Origin: Monarcha castaneiventris obscurior | Lineage: Eukaryota; Chordata; Aves; Passeriformes; Monarchidae | NCBI GenBank assembly: GCA_026261815.1 | Contig: JAMPIT010000884.1 | Coordinates: forward strand, 15,646,210-15,710,209 | Length of the DNA: 64,000 nt | Direction: 5' to 3' | Shown: piece by piece, positions 51,006-64,000 of the stretch | Numbering within the stretch: position 1 is the stretch's first letter | Layout: the number at the start of each line of letters is the position of its first letter | Notes under the pieces: generated by a model | Seen by the model: the letters and a program-made list of their open reading frames with translations, nothing else | Databases searched by the model: none | Told to the model about the DNA's origin: nothing | Made by a program: the position numbers and the translations under genes

Positions 51006-51025
51006 GACAGCTATTTATAGCTGTC
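51006..51025. promoter_or_regulatory. Candidate MEF2 site / TATA-like palindrome
   Basis: GACAG-CTATTTATAG-CTGTC is a 20-bp inverted repeat broken only at the central T/T pair. The core CTATTTATAG fits the MEF2 consensus YTAWWWWTAR. On the minus strand, the CALD1 strand, it reads CTATAAATAG, which also fits a TATA box. An inverted CCAAT (AGCCAATCCG on the minus strand) lies about 200 bp further downstream, near 50811. No known caldesmon start exon follows it, so function is undetermined. Confidence 0.35.
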
Positions 51026-54000
51026 TGGTAGCCTCCAACAAAGATTTTTATTCCAACAAAGGAGCTATATACAAATGCAGGACCTGTCTAAAGAACTATT
51101 AAATGGAAAAATAAACCACTCTTGCGTCAGCTAGCCGTCTTGGTACCTGTTTCCAACTCAGTCTAAACACGGCTTTCCTGAATGCTGACAATGGAGCTTT
51201 AAGCACTCAAGGGAGGGAAGAAAAATTTGGTACATTTATCACGGGCCAAATACCCATTGTCATAAAGGCCGACACCTGAGCACTGCAAGGCGAGGTGCTG
51301 AGCTGGAATAAAGAGTGTGCAAGTTTCTCAGCCCCCGCCTTGATTGCCCAGGAGCTCTCTCAGAGCAAGTCTGGAGCCAGGATTGTCTGGGACAATCCAG
51401 GGAGGGACCCCCATGCTGTGGATATGATCCTGCACCACTGGGAAACCACCTGTGGCAGAGTCATGTGCCAGCAACTCAACTCATGGGAGATGCTTAAAAA
51501 ATTTACTCTTCCTAAAATGTTCTTCCACTTTCAAGTCTTCTAACTAGCGTTGGTCTGATCACTCCCTGTACTTGCCAACACACATTCTTATTTGTTTTGA
51601 TTGTCTTCAGCCTTGAAGTAAGAAAAAGAAAATCACTTGTAAATAAAGATTTAAAATTCATGGGAGGCTTCACGGAGATTAACTTATGATAGCAGATTGC
51701 AGGCACTGCTGGTGTGGTTTTTCAGGACAAGGTACACCTGTGATCCAAGTGGGGTAAGGGATCCCCACATCTGTACACAATAAAGGGCATTAGATGGGTC
51801 TAACAGGGTCACAAATGCCCCACCTTAACTCCCCCTAGGAACTGTGTCCTTCCTTTTTGTCTCGGGTGAGCAGTAACTTCTTGGAATGTAGAGGTAGGTG
51901 AGAGTTTTTGCTTTGTCCCTTTCCAGGTCTTCCTATAAAACTTGTCTTCCAGTGCAGTCCCTGTGTCTGGGTCACATTTGCCAGTGACTCCACAGTCAGT
52001 CTGATGAGTCGTGACCACAGTTTGTGTTATCTGTAATTGCCTGACTGTATGTGCTGCCATTTCACTGCCAATCAGCTGTGCACACCCTGGGTTAATTAAG
52101 ACTGCAAGAATTTCAGAGCAGAGGTCTTTCCCTTCACTGCACATGTGTTAGCAACTTTGCAGTACAGTTCTGCTCATAAAGTTCAACCAATGTATACTTT
52201 TCAGCTCAGCTTTGGTTTGGTTTCAGTTTGGCTCGTTCAATTCAAGTTAATATTTGAATTTAAAAAAGGCTTTTCAAAGTCATTATTTGGACTGAGTTGC
52301 TGTTCCAGACAAGAGTAACAGCTTAAACAAGTTTCAAGTTCACATTTAGTTGAAGTTTTTGATGTTGGTTTCCAATTTGTGACTCCAAATAGTACTGAAA
52401 AAACACTGATTTGAAGTTAAATACACCTAGTAAAATGTGTTATGATGGCCTAAGTTAAAACACTGATTTGAAGTACAGCAAAAGAGGGGTTACTAGGCAC
52501 AATTTAGGGATGCCAGGGTCACAGCTCAGTGAAGGCAAGGCCTCTACCCTTATTTCTTAATGGAGCAATCTTCAGAGAAATATTCTCCCTCTGGAGAAAA
52601 CCAGAGCTGCTCATTGTCACCTTGCAGGAAACATAGAATTTGTCCCCCTCCCCTTCAATTTCATATCTGAAAAAGGGTTTGGGATAAGCATTCCCAGTTT
52701 TCAGCACTCTTTCCTAGCTCCCCATCACCCATCCGGGTTTTCATGAAAAACAAGCCTACAAGCATTTTATCCAGTTTTTGTAATGAAGTCCATCAGAATT
52801 TTGCTGACAGTAGGAATGGCAAACAGGCACCTCGGAGTGCCTGAATGATAAGACTCTCTTCACTTGCATGCAGCACTCAGTGGACACAGAGAAAAGTCTG
52901 AGCAGCAAAATTAGCTGGTTTGAGACATGGAATTTTAATGGTAGTTTAATCTATTGCACACAGTTTAGCAACGTAATGAGGAGCCTATAAACCACACAAG
53001 TGCTACAGACTGACATCCACATTTCACTCACAGTGCATGGTTTTAGACACAGCAACAACCAGAGCTGGAGAGTACAGTACATTCTGTTCTACCAATGGCA
53101 ACTCAACAGCATCATCTACATCTGACTCTCATTCTTTCTGGTATCCATATTATAGCTTTTGGAACAGGATAACAACTATTATCCCTCCCCCTCCTCCCCA
53201 ATTTTGTGGTCAGCAGCTCACTACTCTCAGCATATTTAATTGATAAATAATGGGGAACGAGGCTAGGGAGGAGGAAGTCTAACAAACGGAGTTGGGTTAC
53301 ATAAGCAACCTCTTTTTTTTCACCCCTGAAAATGTTAATTTATTATCTGTTCCCAACATTCACTAAATGCACGGGGCTCAGCTGCCACATTTCCCTCTCC
53401 TGCCTAAACAAGGTTGCAGAGGGTTCTGTGTCTTTTGAGACTCAGACTGTTCTTTGCTACAAGGTGAAGTTGCATTTGCCTCAGTCTATGAGAGACCCAA
53501 AGCACAGCTTGCAAGCAAACTGCAGAGCAGGCTGCTCTGTAAGAAAGCTCCCAGCTGCTCTCTGCCTTGGAGAGACGATGTGGTGCTGTGGCTGAGACAT
53601 GGCTTCTATTCCCAGGTCTGCCACTAAGTGATTAAAGATGGAGCTTGAGGTAAAATGTGTTATGACAGTCTAAACCCATGATGACAAAGGCACATTTACA
53701 AGAAACAGGGTCGTGGTTCTGGTTTAAGAAAAAAAAAAAAGAAAAACAAAAGAAAGAGGAAGACAAAACCAGGAAAAAAAATATACTAATCTGATATGGC
53801 CATAGCTGCTATCCCAGGATGATGAATCCAGTTCACAAATGGCAGAAGAGTACCTTCAGTCAAAGGGTCTGGTATTGCTCCTGCCCTATTTTCTGATTGC
53901 TTTCCCAAAAATTCAGCATCGTGTTTGTTAGTTTTGGACAGAACAAGTCTCCAGATGTCTTCCACGTCCTCCTCTCACACAGATGCTCAGCAACATTAAA

Positions 54001-57000
54001 GTGCCCTATCCACTGACTATTCAAGATGTGACTCTAAAACTCACACAGGCATTTGAAAGACTCTTCAGTTGCCTCAAAAAAAATTCTGTAGAGGTGAAAT
54101 CCCACAAAATCCAGTGGAAAGAGGTTACAAGAAGGTGTTACCCCTGTTAGAACAGCTTCTGAAAACATTAATTAAGAACACAGCTGCTCCATAAAAGCCC
54201 TGCAGCCTATGCACATCTCCTCATGCCATCTCAGTGCCAGCTACCCAACAGCCAAAAAGTCCAGCATTATCAGGCTGTCCACCTTATCACCCTCCCTTGC
54301 CAGGAGAAGTCATCAGCAGACACACTGCAGTATCTCCCAGTCAACATCCAGGAGTCAACAGTGAGTGGCAGAGATTAGCAATGGCTCCACATACAATTTT
54401 CCCTGCAATAAAACATGCACAGAACTCTTATTAAATGTAACAGAGATGGGCCAACCTCCAAAGACCTTAAAACTCATGGAGAAAGATTCCTGAAGTCTAT
54501 GACTAAGGTTGCTTTTCATGGCTTCTCCCTCTAAAAGTGGCCTGTACCAAAGTGATGGTGCTAGAAACTGTGGGCCTGGATGATTTGCACATCATTCTCC
54601 AAATTCTGCAGCCTGGAGAAGATCTGATAAGCAAAGAGGCAAGCAAAAAGCATTCATACATCCCCTCTGATAGGTTTGTGGCCGAGTCCCTCATCACTCC
54701 TGATGTGGAAACACTGCCCTGCTAAAAGGATGATGCAGGGATATATACATTTAGTAAATAATTGACAAGATGCCAGATGCTCTGGTTACGGAGATGTACA
54801 AAGCAGCTGTCATCATGAGAGGCACTACAGTGCTAAAAGAAGGAATAAAAGCAGTAAAAATGGCATTACTATTCCCAAGAGAAGGAATCACCTTCAGCTA
54901 CCTTCCAAGCAGTCTGCTCTGGCCAGACTTCTTTGTGCTTACATCCTTACTTCATCTGATTAAGAATTTAAGCTTTAAAAAGAGTCTGAATTCTGACTAG
55001 CAAAGAGGTTCTCCTATTAGGAAAGTCTTAATTTAAAACCCATTCTGCAACTCTGTTTATCCTGTGCTGCAGAAGAACAACGTGAAGGCACCACAGAAGT
55101 AGGCCATGAACACAGAAGCCCTTCCCATGTAAAAGATGACAGTTCACGTGATAATAGCTTACATTTACAGGAGCATCTTTCATATCAAAAGTGTTTTAAA
55201 AACTACAGAGACACACATCTCCAGCAAAATGCAATTTCTGGTTGTGTAAAAGGTGGCAGCCTACAAAATCACACACTCCAGTGGGACAAGGAAATATTTT
55301 TAGCTAAGAACACTCCATGTTGCCCATTAAAATGGCACATTCTTTACCTCAGAGGACTGGAGACCTCAACATTTACCACATGCAAGCCAAATAAAGACAA
55401 CATCCAGAATATTTTTATTAAAAACAATTGTCTGGAATACAAACCGTCGAATTTACAATATGTTGGGTAGCTGCCGGATGTCGATAGAAAATGAACACAT
55501 GCTGTAAATTCAGTGCCTGGTAATTAGGAAAATGTGTATGTTTCCCCAGTCTGCTTCTCTGTAGGTAGGACTAAAGGGCAACATTATGTCATTTCCCTTT
55601 GCGCAGGACTCCCTATTGACTTCCATAAAGAATTTGGCTTCAAAACTGATGACAGGGTACAGCCCGAGTTGAGGGAAGAACAACCAATAAATAAATGAAG
55701 ATGGGTTGGTGACGGAAAAGTCATTCCTAGTCACCAAGACATCTTACCAGAATTTCTTCCAGCAGCATAATGAGGACAGGACAGATGATCTCTGCTCTCA
55801 GTTATACCAATCCCTCAAATCCAGAGTAATTGCTAAATGTGCACTACCACCAAAAACAGGATTCAGACTGAAACGAGGGCAAGCCTTGAAACACAGAACA
55901 CAACACAACATGGAATAGCTTTGACTTTTTGACATGGCCTATTAAATGGGTCCCCTGAGTTTAACTGGCAGCCAACCCTTTCCTCCTAGATCTACCCTGC
56001 TTTAAAACATATTTCATTGATATTCGCTTGAATTTCAGAATTCTTCTGTTATCTTCAAGCAAGGATAGGAGTTTAAAAGCTTTCATCAACTAAACTGCAT
56101 GTTTTGTGGTCTTTGCTCCACTTCTGTGCTTTTATTCCTTTATCTCCTCAAAGCGAGCTATTATATCCAGCAAAACCACGCAGCCAAAGACTGAGAAGTC
56201 ACATTTCCTCCAAAGTCAGCATAACCACAAGCATGCAAGACCTATAATGATATCAAAGGCAGTACATCAGGATCTCATTGTAAGTATGATGTGAGCACGA
56301 TAGGTGAAATCAGGATGGAGCCAGCAAAGCAACAGGGAAACAGATGAAGAAAGTTAGGCTTTTAAGATATGAGTCACCAAAACAACACCTTCAAGCACTG
56401 CTCTTTACTCAAACAGTGTCAGAGCTGGTGACACAGTTGAAGTCTTTCATTATCTGTGTAGTTTATTAGGTACTGTATTAGTCCATCTGATAATAATCAG
56501 TAAACGAAAAATTAGATTACAGGTCCATTGGATTTGCCTAAACATTGCAGGTTTGCCTTGAAGATATATTTTCTTCTTTCAATTTATGTATATCCTGCAC
56601 TTACATTCAGGCCTGAAAAAACATGATGATATTTTCATTACTTAGTAGGAGGTTTTCTTATATTAATTTAATCACCAATATATTCCTTCTCGTTAGAATA
56701 TTGAAATGACTCACCCATTCCAGCAAAGATTTGGGTGACAAATGAGACTATAGCCCTGAAGGAACTTACTCAACCCTCCAGTCTAAGATGATTACATGCT
56801 AATGAGAGAAAAGGCTCTCTAGCTTGTACAAGAGAGAAAGGGAAGGGGGGGAGGAATTAAACCTTTTCCTTAAATAAATTCATCTTGTGGCATTCCAGCA
56901 CAGACAAACCCTCCAGCTATCATAACTCACTGGTTTGAAAAGGTCATTAGCACTCCATCTCCTTTTGCTGGGAGAATGAAGAGCCAAATTCATGGCCATG

Positions 57001-60000
57001 ACGTGAAAATTTGCCCTTGGTATTGCTGTGGGATGACCTGATCCCCGAAATCCTACAGAGGAGATTCTTAGGGACATTTTTTGTGGAATATCAGCCCACA
57101 CAGACACATTCTCCACATGGTAGCCACAAACACATCCTGCAGCCCCAGCGAGTGCAGCAACAGCAGCAATGCAAAATACACAGAACTTCAGGCCCTGCTT
57201 TTTTCCCTTCTTTCCACATTTCCCTGCCCAAATATTTCTTTCTCCTTCTCAGAGCATGTGAGAATATGTGGCACCAGACACATGATGCCTGCACTCAAAA
57301 AATAAGCTGCAGTGGGAAGCACTTTGTTATCCGTGTCTCTGACCTTCAGAGGAATACCCCACTGGGCAAGCTGGACCATAAAAGGAATCCATGTGTAGCC
57401 AGTGTTTAGAGAACCCATCTCCTTGTCTTTCCCAGCTATGGCACTGCCTTATTAAGACACTGAAGTAGTAGCTGCTGGAGAATCTCGGGAATGATCCGAG
57501 CAACAGTGCCCAGAACAAGCTTGTCACATTGTGTAGGCTGAAAATGAACTTGCAAAAGCTGGGAGGACTGTTCAGCTTGGGGATTACAGGCTGGGGAAAA
57601 AAAGAACTATTTTAAAGAAACCACAGTCATCCTGTTCCTGTGGAAATACACATGATTTTTTTTTATTTCATTTTCAACCAGTCAAACATTTTCTACACGG
57701 GAAAAAGGGAGAGAAGAGACTGGAGGTTGAGGACTTCATCTCGAGGGATGGCATGATGTGACATGCCAATACAATGGTATAATCATCTCATGAGGAGGCA
57801 CAAGGACAAAAAAATCTTCTGTATATGGATCATGAAAAGGGCTTTCCTCTCCAGTCTCTGCTGTGCTCTGGTCCTCTGAGGAAATGGTATGCACTAAGTG
57901 GAAGGCAAAGAGGCAGATTTTTGGGTTCACCTCCCAGCTGCAAGCATTTCTGTGAAAATCTGATGGCTAAGTTTTGATTGATACTTTTGAAATTCAGGTG
58001 AAGATCAAAAAGAAATTTATGAAGTTTGTTGCTTGTTGTTTTTCCCCCCTCACAATAGGTCCATTTCATTTAAAGCCATTTATACAAACTTATTTCTAAA
58101 AAACACAGATGGAACAAGTTTTATTCTTTATATTAAGTAAGCATTCTGCTCTGGAGCCAACTTCAGCCCTATATATCTTTCTCACCACTATAATTATAAC
58201 ACTAATTTTCAGAAATTCCCAGGATTGAGACACTGAGTATCTGATCTTCTCCCTATCACTGAAGGGCTGACAGTGTTATAAATGAAACCAGCTTGCTCCT
58301 GTTAACACTGTCTGCTCATTGGAATTCTGCTCAAAAACATCCTCCCAACCCCAAAAGATATATTTCTCCAAATTAAGCTATTACACATAGGAACCTGTGT
58401 TGTGGTAGGAAGCAGCATGTCCTGTGAACACATAATTGTTTATGTTCTCAGTCACCTCTGCAGCAACTTTAGAAGTGCATCACAGCTACAGAGTCCTTGC
58501 TTGTGCACAGAAACAGCAGAAAATTACCCCAAACCTGGTTCAAAACCAAGTGCATTAAATCTGTGCAAATCAGCCCAAATGTGATTGGGCTTACCCTCTC
58601 ATGCTGTTTCACAGTAAGACCTGACTTGCAAGAGGCTCAGCTGACAAGCAGTAAATCGAGTCATGGTAATTTGGTTTCTTTCCACTGTGTGCATTTAATT
58701 GACTTTAAAATTTACCATGATACGTATGCATCAGGCTTAGATCATCCACAGAGGGCTCACTAAGAAGGGAGCACTTGCTCAATTCAGTCAGTCCATACAC
58801 CAAAAAGCTGTCTCAGTCTGGTGGAACAGGGAAGTAGCAGCATGGAGAAGTAACTTCACCAAACCCCTGAAGAAACCCTGCTTTTGGGTAGCAGTTTAGA
58901 GCACCTCTTCTGGTCTCAGCACAACACTGTCCACCTAGAAGATAACCCTTGCTGGAGCAGTCCTTGCTGTTTGCTTGAATTATGTCTGCATTGAAAATGG
59001 GTCACCAGCTACCTTAAAGGAAACTTGAAGGCACCTTAAAGGAAACTTGAGGCATGTTTTCAGAAAAGGTCAGAGGAAAAAAAAACCCAGAAAACAAAAT
59101 CCCAAACCAAAAGACAACCACAACTTGCTGCTGAGTTGCAGCCTTCCTTTGATTTTCTGTGTCAGCATGACAAACTTCGGCCTTTTATTCAAGACTATCC
59201 AGCAAAGCCTATTAACAAGCAAGTTTATTTGGGACAACCAACAAGTTTTGACATAAAGAGGAGCATCTATTTATATTTGCTTAATGTCAACCAAGATGAA
59301 GCTAACCTTTCACTGTCACATACACTGCCCACCGGTTTATACTCTCCAATAAACAAAAGGAAATGCATCCTGCTTACTTTTCCACTTCCCATCACCCAGG
59401 AAGAGAAGGGCTCAGCTGCAACACCAACACAACTCCTGCTCCTTCTAACCTGTAGCTGTGTCACTGGTGTTGACCTGACCCTCTGGCCAGGCTCTGTGCC
59501 AGCTGTCACTAGACTTCTTTCCTAAGGTGTAGTTGCCCCTGACCTTATTTCTGGCCAGGAATATTTCTTGAGCTGTGTGCTGCTGAGTTAATTTGCCCAA
59601 GAAGCACAGCCACTGGATGACTTCCTTCATGCTATGAAAGACCTTGATCACACAAGGACAATCTGCTGGCAAGAGGGATTTTCCTTGTTTAGCACGAGCT
59701 AAGAAGTAGGTTACGATGAGAGAAATAAAGCCGCTTATAAACATTTATCTTCAGTAATTAAAAACTTGTTTAAAGGCACAAAGCCAAAATTGCAGAAGCT
59801 AATTGACCAAATGAGATGCTCCTGCAAGTTGAAATCAATTTGGAGTTTCATTTGCAAATCACATTTTTCCTCTGTGGTTCTTTGAACTGAGCTGTGAAGG
59901 GATGGCTCTGCCCAGGCTGCCAGCAATCTGATAGTGTTTACAGAACTCTGCTTATTCGTGTGTAAAACTTGTTAGCATCTGACTTCGTTTAATCTATTAC

Positions 60001-63000
60001 CCCTGCAAACCAATTGGCCTCAGCTTTTTGAAGGGAAATCTCATCTTCTGATTATCTGGTTTAATTTCAGATATTAGATCATAAAGACGTTAATAAAATG
60101 CAAACTCACACTGAGAAGCAGATGCTCCTAGAAACACACTGGCTGAATTCATTTTCATGTCACTCCTTAGAGAGTCTTACAGCTGGGCAATAACTGCAAT
60201 TTCTCTCATGTCTAATAACTTCTACCATTCTGAGCCCAGAATGCCCTGAAGAATAGTAACATAATTAAGCAACAAGTTCAACAATGTTCTTGTTCTCTTA
60301 GAAGAAGGCATTTAAATGTAATAACTAAGAGATACCACTGCAAGTCTGCAAATTTGCAGTTTCAGAGGCTGCCCTTTAGTTCTACTTCTGTCCAGACCCT
60401 TGCAACATACATATGCAGCCCACAGAATGTGTTACTGTAGGTAAATACATCAAACATGTTTGCCTGAAGAGTATTCTTTAAAACTTTGCCTAAGACACGG
60501 GGATATTCAACCATCAGCTTCTTTTGTATGAGAACAACACAGTATTCCTTTTGCTTTTCTTTAAACGACATGAAATTTGTTGCTGAGCATCACTATTAAA
60601 TATGAGGCCTTGTTTAATGAAAAGAAGGATTAATGTAGATTTTTCAGCCAACTCATTTGTAAGCACATGCATTTGTGTGATGAGGTATACATGATGGCAT
60701 GAGAATGCTTTACACCATTAATTAAATTAACTCTGCCTCTTGCACTAGTTGTGGATATCAGGCACATGGAAAATGACTAAGCATCTGAGAGCTCCGTTAC
60801 ATGCTTATTGTCTAGGAAGAAATATGGAAATACAGGGGTTCCCCTGCCTAAGAGTTTGACAAAAGTAGACCAGGACCAAGAATGGAACCTCTTTCAGTCA
60901 GTTTAGAACAGTGCCTTGGGTCTCTGCCATATGGAGTTGACAGAAGTTAAGCCACATGCTCTGCTGTGGATAGTACAGGAAGTTTCAAGGTTCTGCACCT
61001 TCACAACCTGAGGCCAATGTTCACTTAACACAGCTTTTTTGCATTTCAGGCATCTGAAGTCTTTTGTATGAGAAAATTCTGGTGGCAGATATGACTTACA
61101 CTGTTTGACAGTGCAGTGACAGAGATGGAAGAGCTCCGCAGTCTACCCTGGCTTAACAGACTGCATACTGCCAATTTGCATCTAAGATACTAAAGAGATG
61201 TAATTTTTCAACATAACCATGGGCAGGAAAGCCATTGACACTTATTTGTACTGTGTCAGCCACATTTCTTCAGATTCACGATTTTCTTTGTGCAGTTCCT
61301 ATGTTTTGGTCTAATTCTGAAAATCAAGATAAAGTACCATGTTATATTGCTCATCACATGGTGCTCTTTTAAGCAGGCATGCTTGTCAGAATTATCAATA
61401 ATAAGCACCAAAAGCTGTGCCACCATGCCTGTATTTATTAAATATTATTTAAATAAAATCCAGCTCATGAAGGACATCGCTCTACTTAAAGCTAAAAATT
61501 TACAGTAGGAAACAAAAGGGCAGATTTCCCTTTGACAACACATGGGTTACCTGGTTATAGGATTGGAGGGGGCTCTTTTCACACAAGAATTTCCATAATT
61601 CCTTGGTGTTTCCAAGAGATGGAAGACAGGGCATTTTGCCAGCTGTCTGGGTGCTAGATTGGAGCTGTCCTCCTAAAAGTTTGGCAGGTACAGTACATGT
61701 AGTACACAGATTACAGAATGATCTTGACATACATCTGGATTATCATATGAAATACTAAGGAGCTGATTTTGTTGTCTCCTTAGGACTTGCAGTGTGCTTA
61801 GATCAATGAAGTTTATACTCTGCATGTCTAGCTCTTTGGAAAAACAAAGCTGCTTTTACGAAACATTTCTCCAAACCTACTTTAAAGAAAATATTATCTG
61901 AAAAACACAAAAATTAGCCGCTAAATTCTACTGAGCTTTCCATACGTTTGGTTATTTCCTCCAGGGCATCTGAAATGCTACAACAGCAGAGATTTGTCTA
62001 GGATCCACTCTCACTTGAGAGTGACTGCAGTAGAGAAGGTTTTAATGAGCCACTGGGTCATGCTTTTCTGCCTGGGTTAAGAATGAACTCCAAGAACTGC
62101 AAAACAGAGATGCAGTGTGAAGGGCCAAACCCACCTCAACAATCCAAATATGTCCTGTCAGTCCTGGAATTCCAGGCAGCTGTGAAGACAGGTTAACAGC
62201 TGGAGCACTCTGCTTCAATTTGTTCTCAACTCTCACGCATCTCTAATCTTATTTATTCAGTGTCTTAATATTTAACTCCTGGGCAGAAGATGTTGTGTCT
62301 CAGCTCTACCAAAAAGTGAATATTTTACAGAAAGACGAACAGAAATCCTCCAAGTATTTGCAACTTCAGGATATATGAAGTTCGTGGAGAGATAAAACCA
62401 CTGTAGGTTGTATTCTAGTAGCAAAAGAGGCTTGGAACAGACAAGAGCACAGCTCTTAAGAGGACAGAGGCTTAACTTTTGTTCCAGTTCTGAAATAAGA
62501 CATCAACACTGGCAAATGACATGGAACACCTATGCAGCCAGCTTCTCTTATGTTCAAACATGCACTCATCAAAAACTTGTATTAAGATCATATTCTCCTT
62601 TCATCAACACAAACCTGAACTGAAGCATAATCTCTAAAAACTCTTAATAAAAACATATCCAGATGCTTGAGAACAAGGAACGGGCAAGTCCTAGTGTTTC
62701 AAGGAAAAGGAAACCAGGAAGGAACCATTTTCGTGTAATTCCTAAACTCTCAACACTGTTTAACATTTCTCACTAATGTACACCCCATACCAGGGACAAC
62801 TCCACTGCAGGAATGAAGAACAGCTTCAAAAGTTATTTGTGGTCATTCAGTGTTGATCTAACATGGACACACACTTACCCTCACTGTCCTGGACAGCAGA
62901 AGGAAAGTTTTTTACTTTCTGTGCCTGGCAAAGATGACACTTCCTTGCTCTCCAGAAACATTAACATGCTATGGAAACAAATGTGTCCAGTCTTAACCTC

Positions 63001-64000
63001 TCCAGAAAATAAAAAACGTGCTTCTCGTTGTCCTGCAAAGATGTACCCTGTGCTGGTTTTACCTTCTTCACTTGGTGAATCAGTCCTTTGTATGCTTACC
63101 AGAGCTACAACAGGCCCAACAGGAACAGTAGAAATCATGGGAAATGTTTTTCTGGTTCTCTACACACCTTCACGGATCCGGACTGAAATTCACTTGAGTT
63201 CTTCCTCAGTTGTAAGGTAAGTTTTGGGATTAACCATGTGTCTTGTTTTAGCAGAAGTTGCATTAAGCAATTTACTACCCCTGGATACTTTGAGCCTCCT
63301 GCAGGCTGCTGCCATCCCCGACCTGCAAGCTGGGTTATTTCTGTGAGCATTCCCCAACCTACATCCATGAACATGAATCACACTGCTTTATAAAACTGTA
63401 TAAATGACAGACTGGAAAGGAGTTTGTGATTAAGCTGTTGGATCTCTCTTTTTTTTTTTTTTTTTTAATAAAGAAATCTTTAATTAATGTCTTTAGTAAT
63501 TAATGCTGTCAGGAACCATACAGCTTTATGGCACTGTTTTTCTCTATGCCTTTTTAGTGTGAATTTAGTAACATCTGATTGGTCTGCAAAAGGATGAGTC
63601 CTTTAGTCAGGACAGCTGTGGCCCCTGTTGGGACACCCTACACAGCCTACAAAGTAGTGTGGTGAGTCTTTTCAGTGATTTGATGAGAGATAACCCCTTC
63701 TCTTTGCCATATTTTCACAACAGGACGACCAACATCTCTCCTTCCCCATGAAATGATCTGCAATCCCTTAAGGAAGAGCATGATGCAGGGCAAAACTGTG
63801 GTTCAGATTCAAAGTTTAGCTTCAGCTAAATGGAGGCCAGGCTGATAAGGACCCCAAGACTTTCCTGAAGTCTGCAGTAGTGATGATATGGCAATGGAGC
63901 AAATTGGATCAGCGTCCTAGCATAATTAAAAAAAAATACAAACAAAACAAACAAAAAACCACAAAGCAGAGGTGAAAATTCATTGCTGGTACAATGGCAG
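51026..64000 (-). other. CALD1 intron, distal part to window edge
   Basis: Unique-looking intron. Small structures: a duplicated word AAACACTGATTTGAAGT at 52401-52417 and 52458-52474, a 2 x 18 bp repeat (period 22) at 59011-59050, a T run at about 63450-63467, and an A/C-rich tail at 63928-63960. The overlapping plus (62813-63220) and minus (62881-63138) open frames have no recognisable similarity. The caldesmon start exon was not found here. Confidence 0.5.

Larger units (their letters stand above)
1..64000 (-). other. CALD1: CALD1 (caldesmon) gene, internal part, minus strand
   Basis: Four exons on the minus strand encode consecutive parts of avian caldesmon in the right order and phase: 9258-9112, 7465-6484, 5838-5764 and 661-519. 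Caldesmon is an elongated actin-, myosin-, tropomyosin- and calmodulin-binding protein that restrains actomyosin ATPase in smooth muscle and stabilises stress fibres in non-muscle cells. The known avian start exon (beginning MDDFERRR) and the alternative brain-type start were searched for by eye on the minus strand and not found, so the promoters are probably beyond 64000. The C-terminal exons continue beyond position 1. Intron lengths inside the window are 1646, 645 and 5102 bp, plus at least 54.7 kb upstream of 9258. Gene identity is certain; the absence of 5' non-coding exons in the large intron cannot be proven. Confidence 0.95.

Noticed and set aside
54537..55000. Two adjacent plus-strand short open frames that looked protein-like
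   Set aside because: Each is under 80 codons, with no recognisable motif and no splice signals linking them.
1975..57385. CArG boxes CCTTTTAAGG (1975-1984) and CCATAAAAGG (57376-57385) as CALD1 SRF elements
   Set aside because: A few perfect CC(A/T)6GG matches are expected by chance in 64 kb at this composition, and neither is near a known promoter.
62813..63220. Overlapping open frames on both strands (135 and 85 codons)
   Set aside because: I considered a retropseudogene, but neither translation resembles a family I know and no poly(A) tail or flanking duplication was seen.
1..64000. CRISPR array, operon or bacterial mobile system
   Set aside because: Spliced vertebrate exons, avian retroelements and AT-rich introns exclude a prokaryotic source. 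The only regular array (2148-2706) has no spacers.

Overview
The window is nuclear DNA of a bird, most likely a passerine. It holds an internal slice of one gene, CALD1 (caldesmon), on the minus strand. The organism call has two bases. First, the exon translations match avian caldesmon nearly residue for residue. Second, the interspersed repeats are avian: CR1 LINE 3' ends, a tRNA-Ile-headed SINE with a CR1-like tail (the TguSINE1 type known from zebra finch), and several solo retroviral LTRs. No other protein-coding gene, rRNA or functional tRNA gene is supported.

Gene layout, read right to left in transcript order. Four coding exons are supported by protein similarity, canonical GT/AG borders and continuous phase: 9258-9112 (147 bp), 7465-6484 (982 bp, with an internal alternative 5' splice site after 7078), 5838-5764 (75 bp) and 661-519 (143 bp). 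Together they encode about 449 residues. These are the N-terminal myosin-binding region after the start exon, the smooth-muscle-specific Glu/Lys/Arg/Ala helical repeats, a small cassette, and the beginning of the C-terminal half. The start exon lies beyond the right edge, so the intron from 9259 onward is at least 54.7 kb. The actin-, calmodulin- and tropomyosin-binding C-terminal exons lie beyond the left edge.

Splicing logic. Both donors of the large exon end a codon and join in frame to the 75-bp exon, which itself can be skipped in frame. The locus can therefore make light (non-muscle) and heavy (smooth-muscle) caldesmon. Both competing donors lack the +5 G, and a purine-rich tandem repeat lies between them. 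This is the arrangement shown in human CALD1 to control heavy versus light choice.

Non-coding content. Intron 662-5763 carries a 13-copy, 42-44 bp minisatellite (2148-2706) whose first ten copies form two 5-unit higher-order blocks. Intron 7466-9111 carries a CR1 tail and a 634-bp solo LTR that ends 24 bp inside the splice donor of the 147-bp exon. The giant first intron holds an LTR nested in a SINE (11987-12424), a near-identical LTR in opposite orientation (36976-37414, sense to CALD1, with TATA box, octamer, poly(A) signal and acceptor-like site), a CR1 tail (39738-39979), a third type of solo LTR (40739-about 41170), a 3 x 38 bp tandem repeat, and an MEF2/TATA-like palindrome at 51006-51025. 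The rest is unremarkable AT-rich intron in which I see only chance ORFs.
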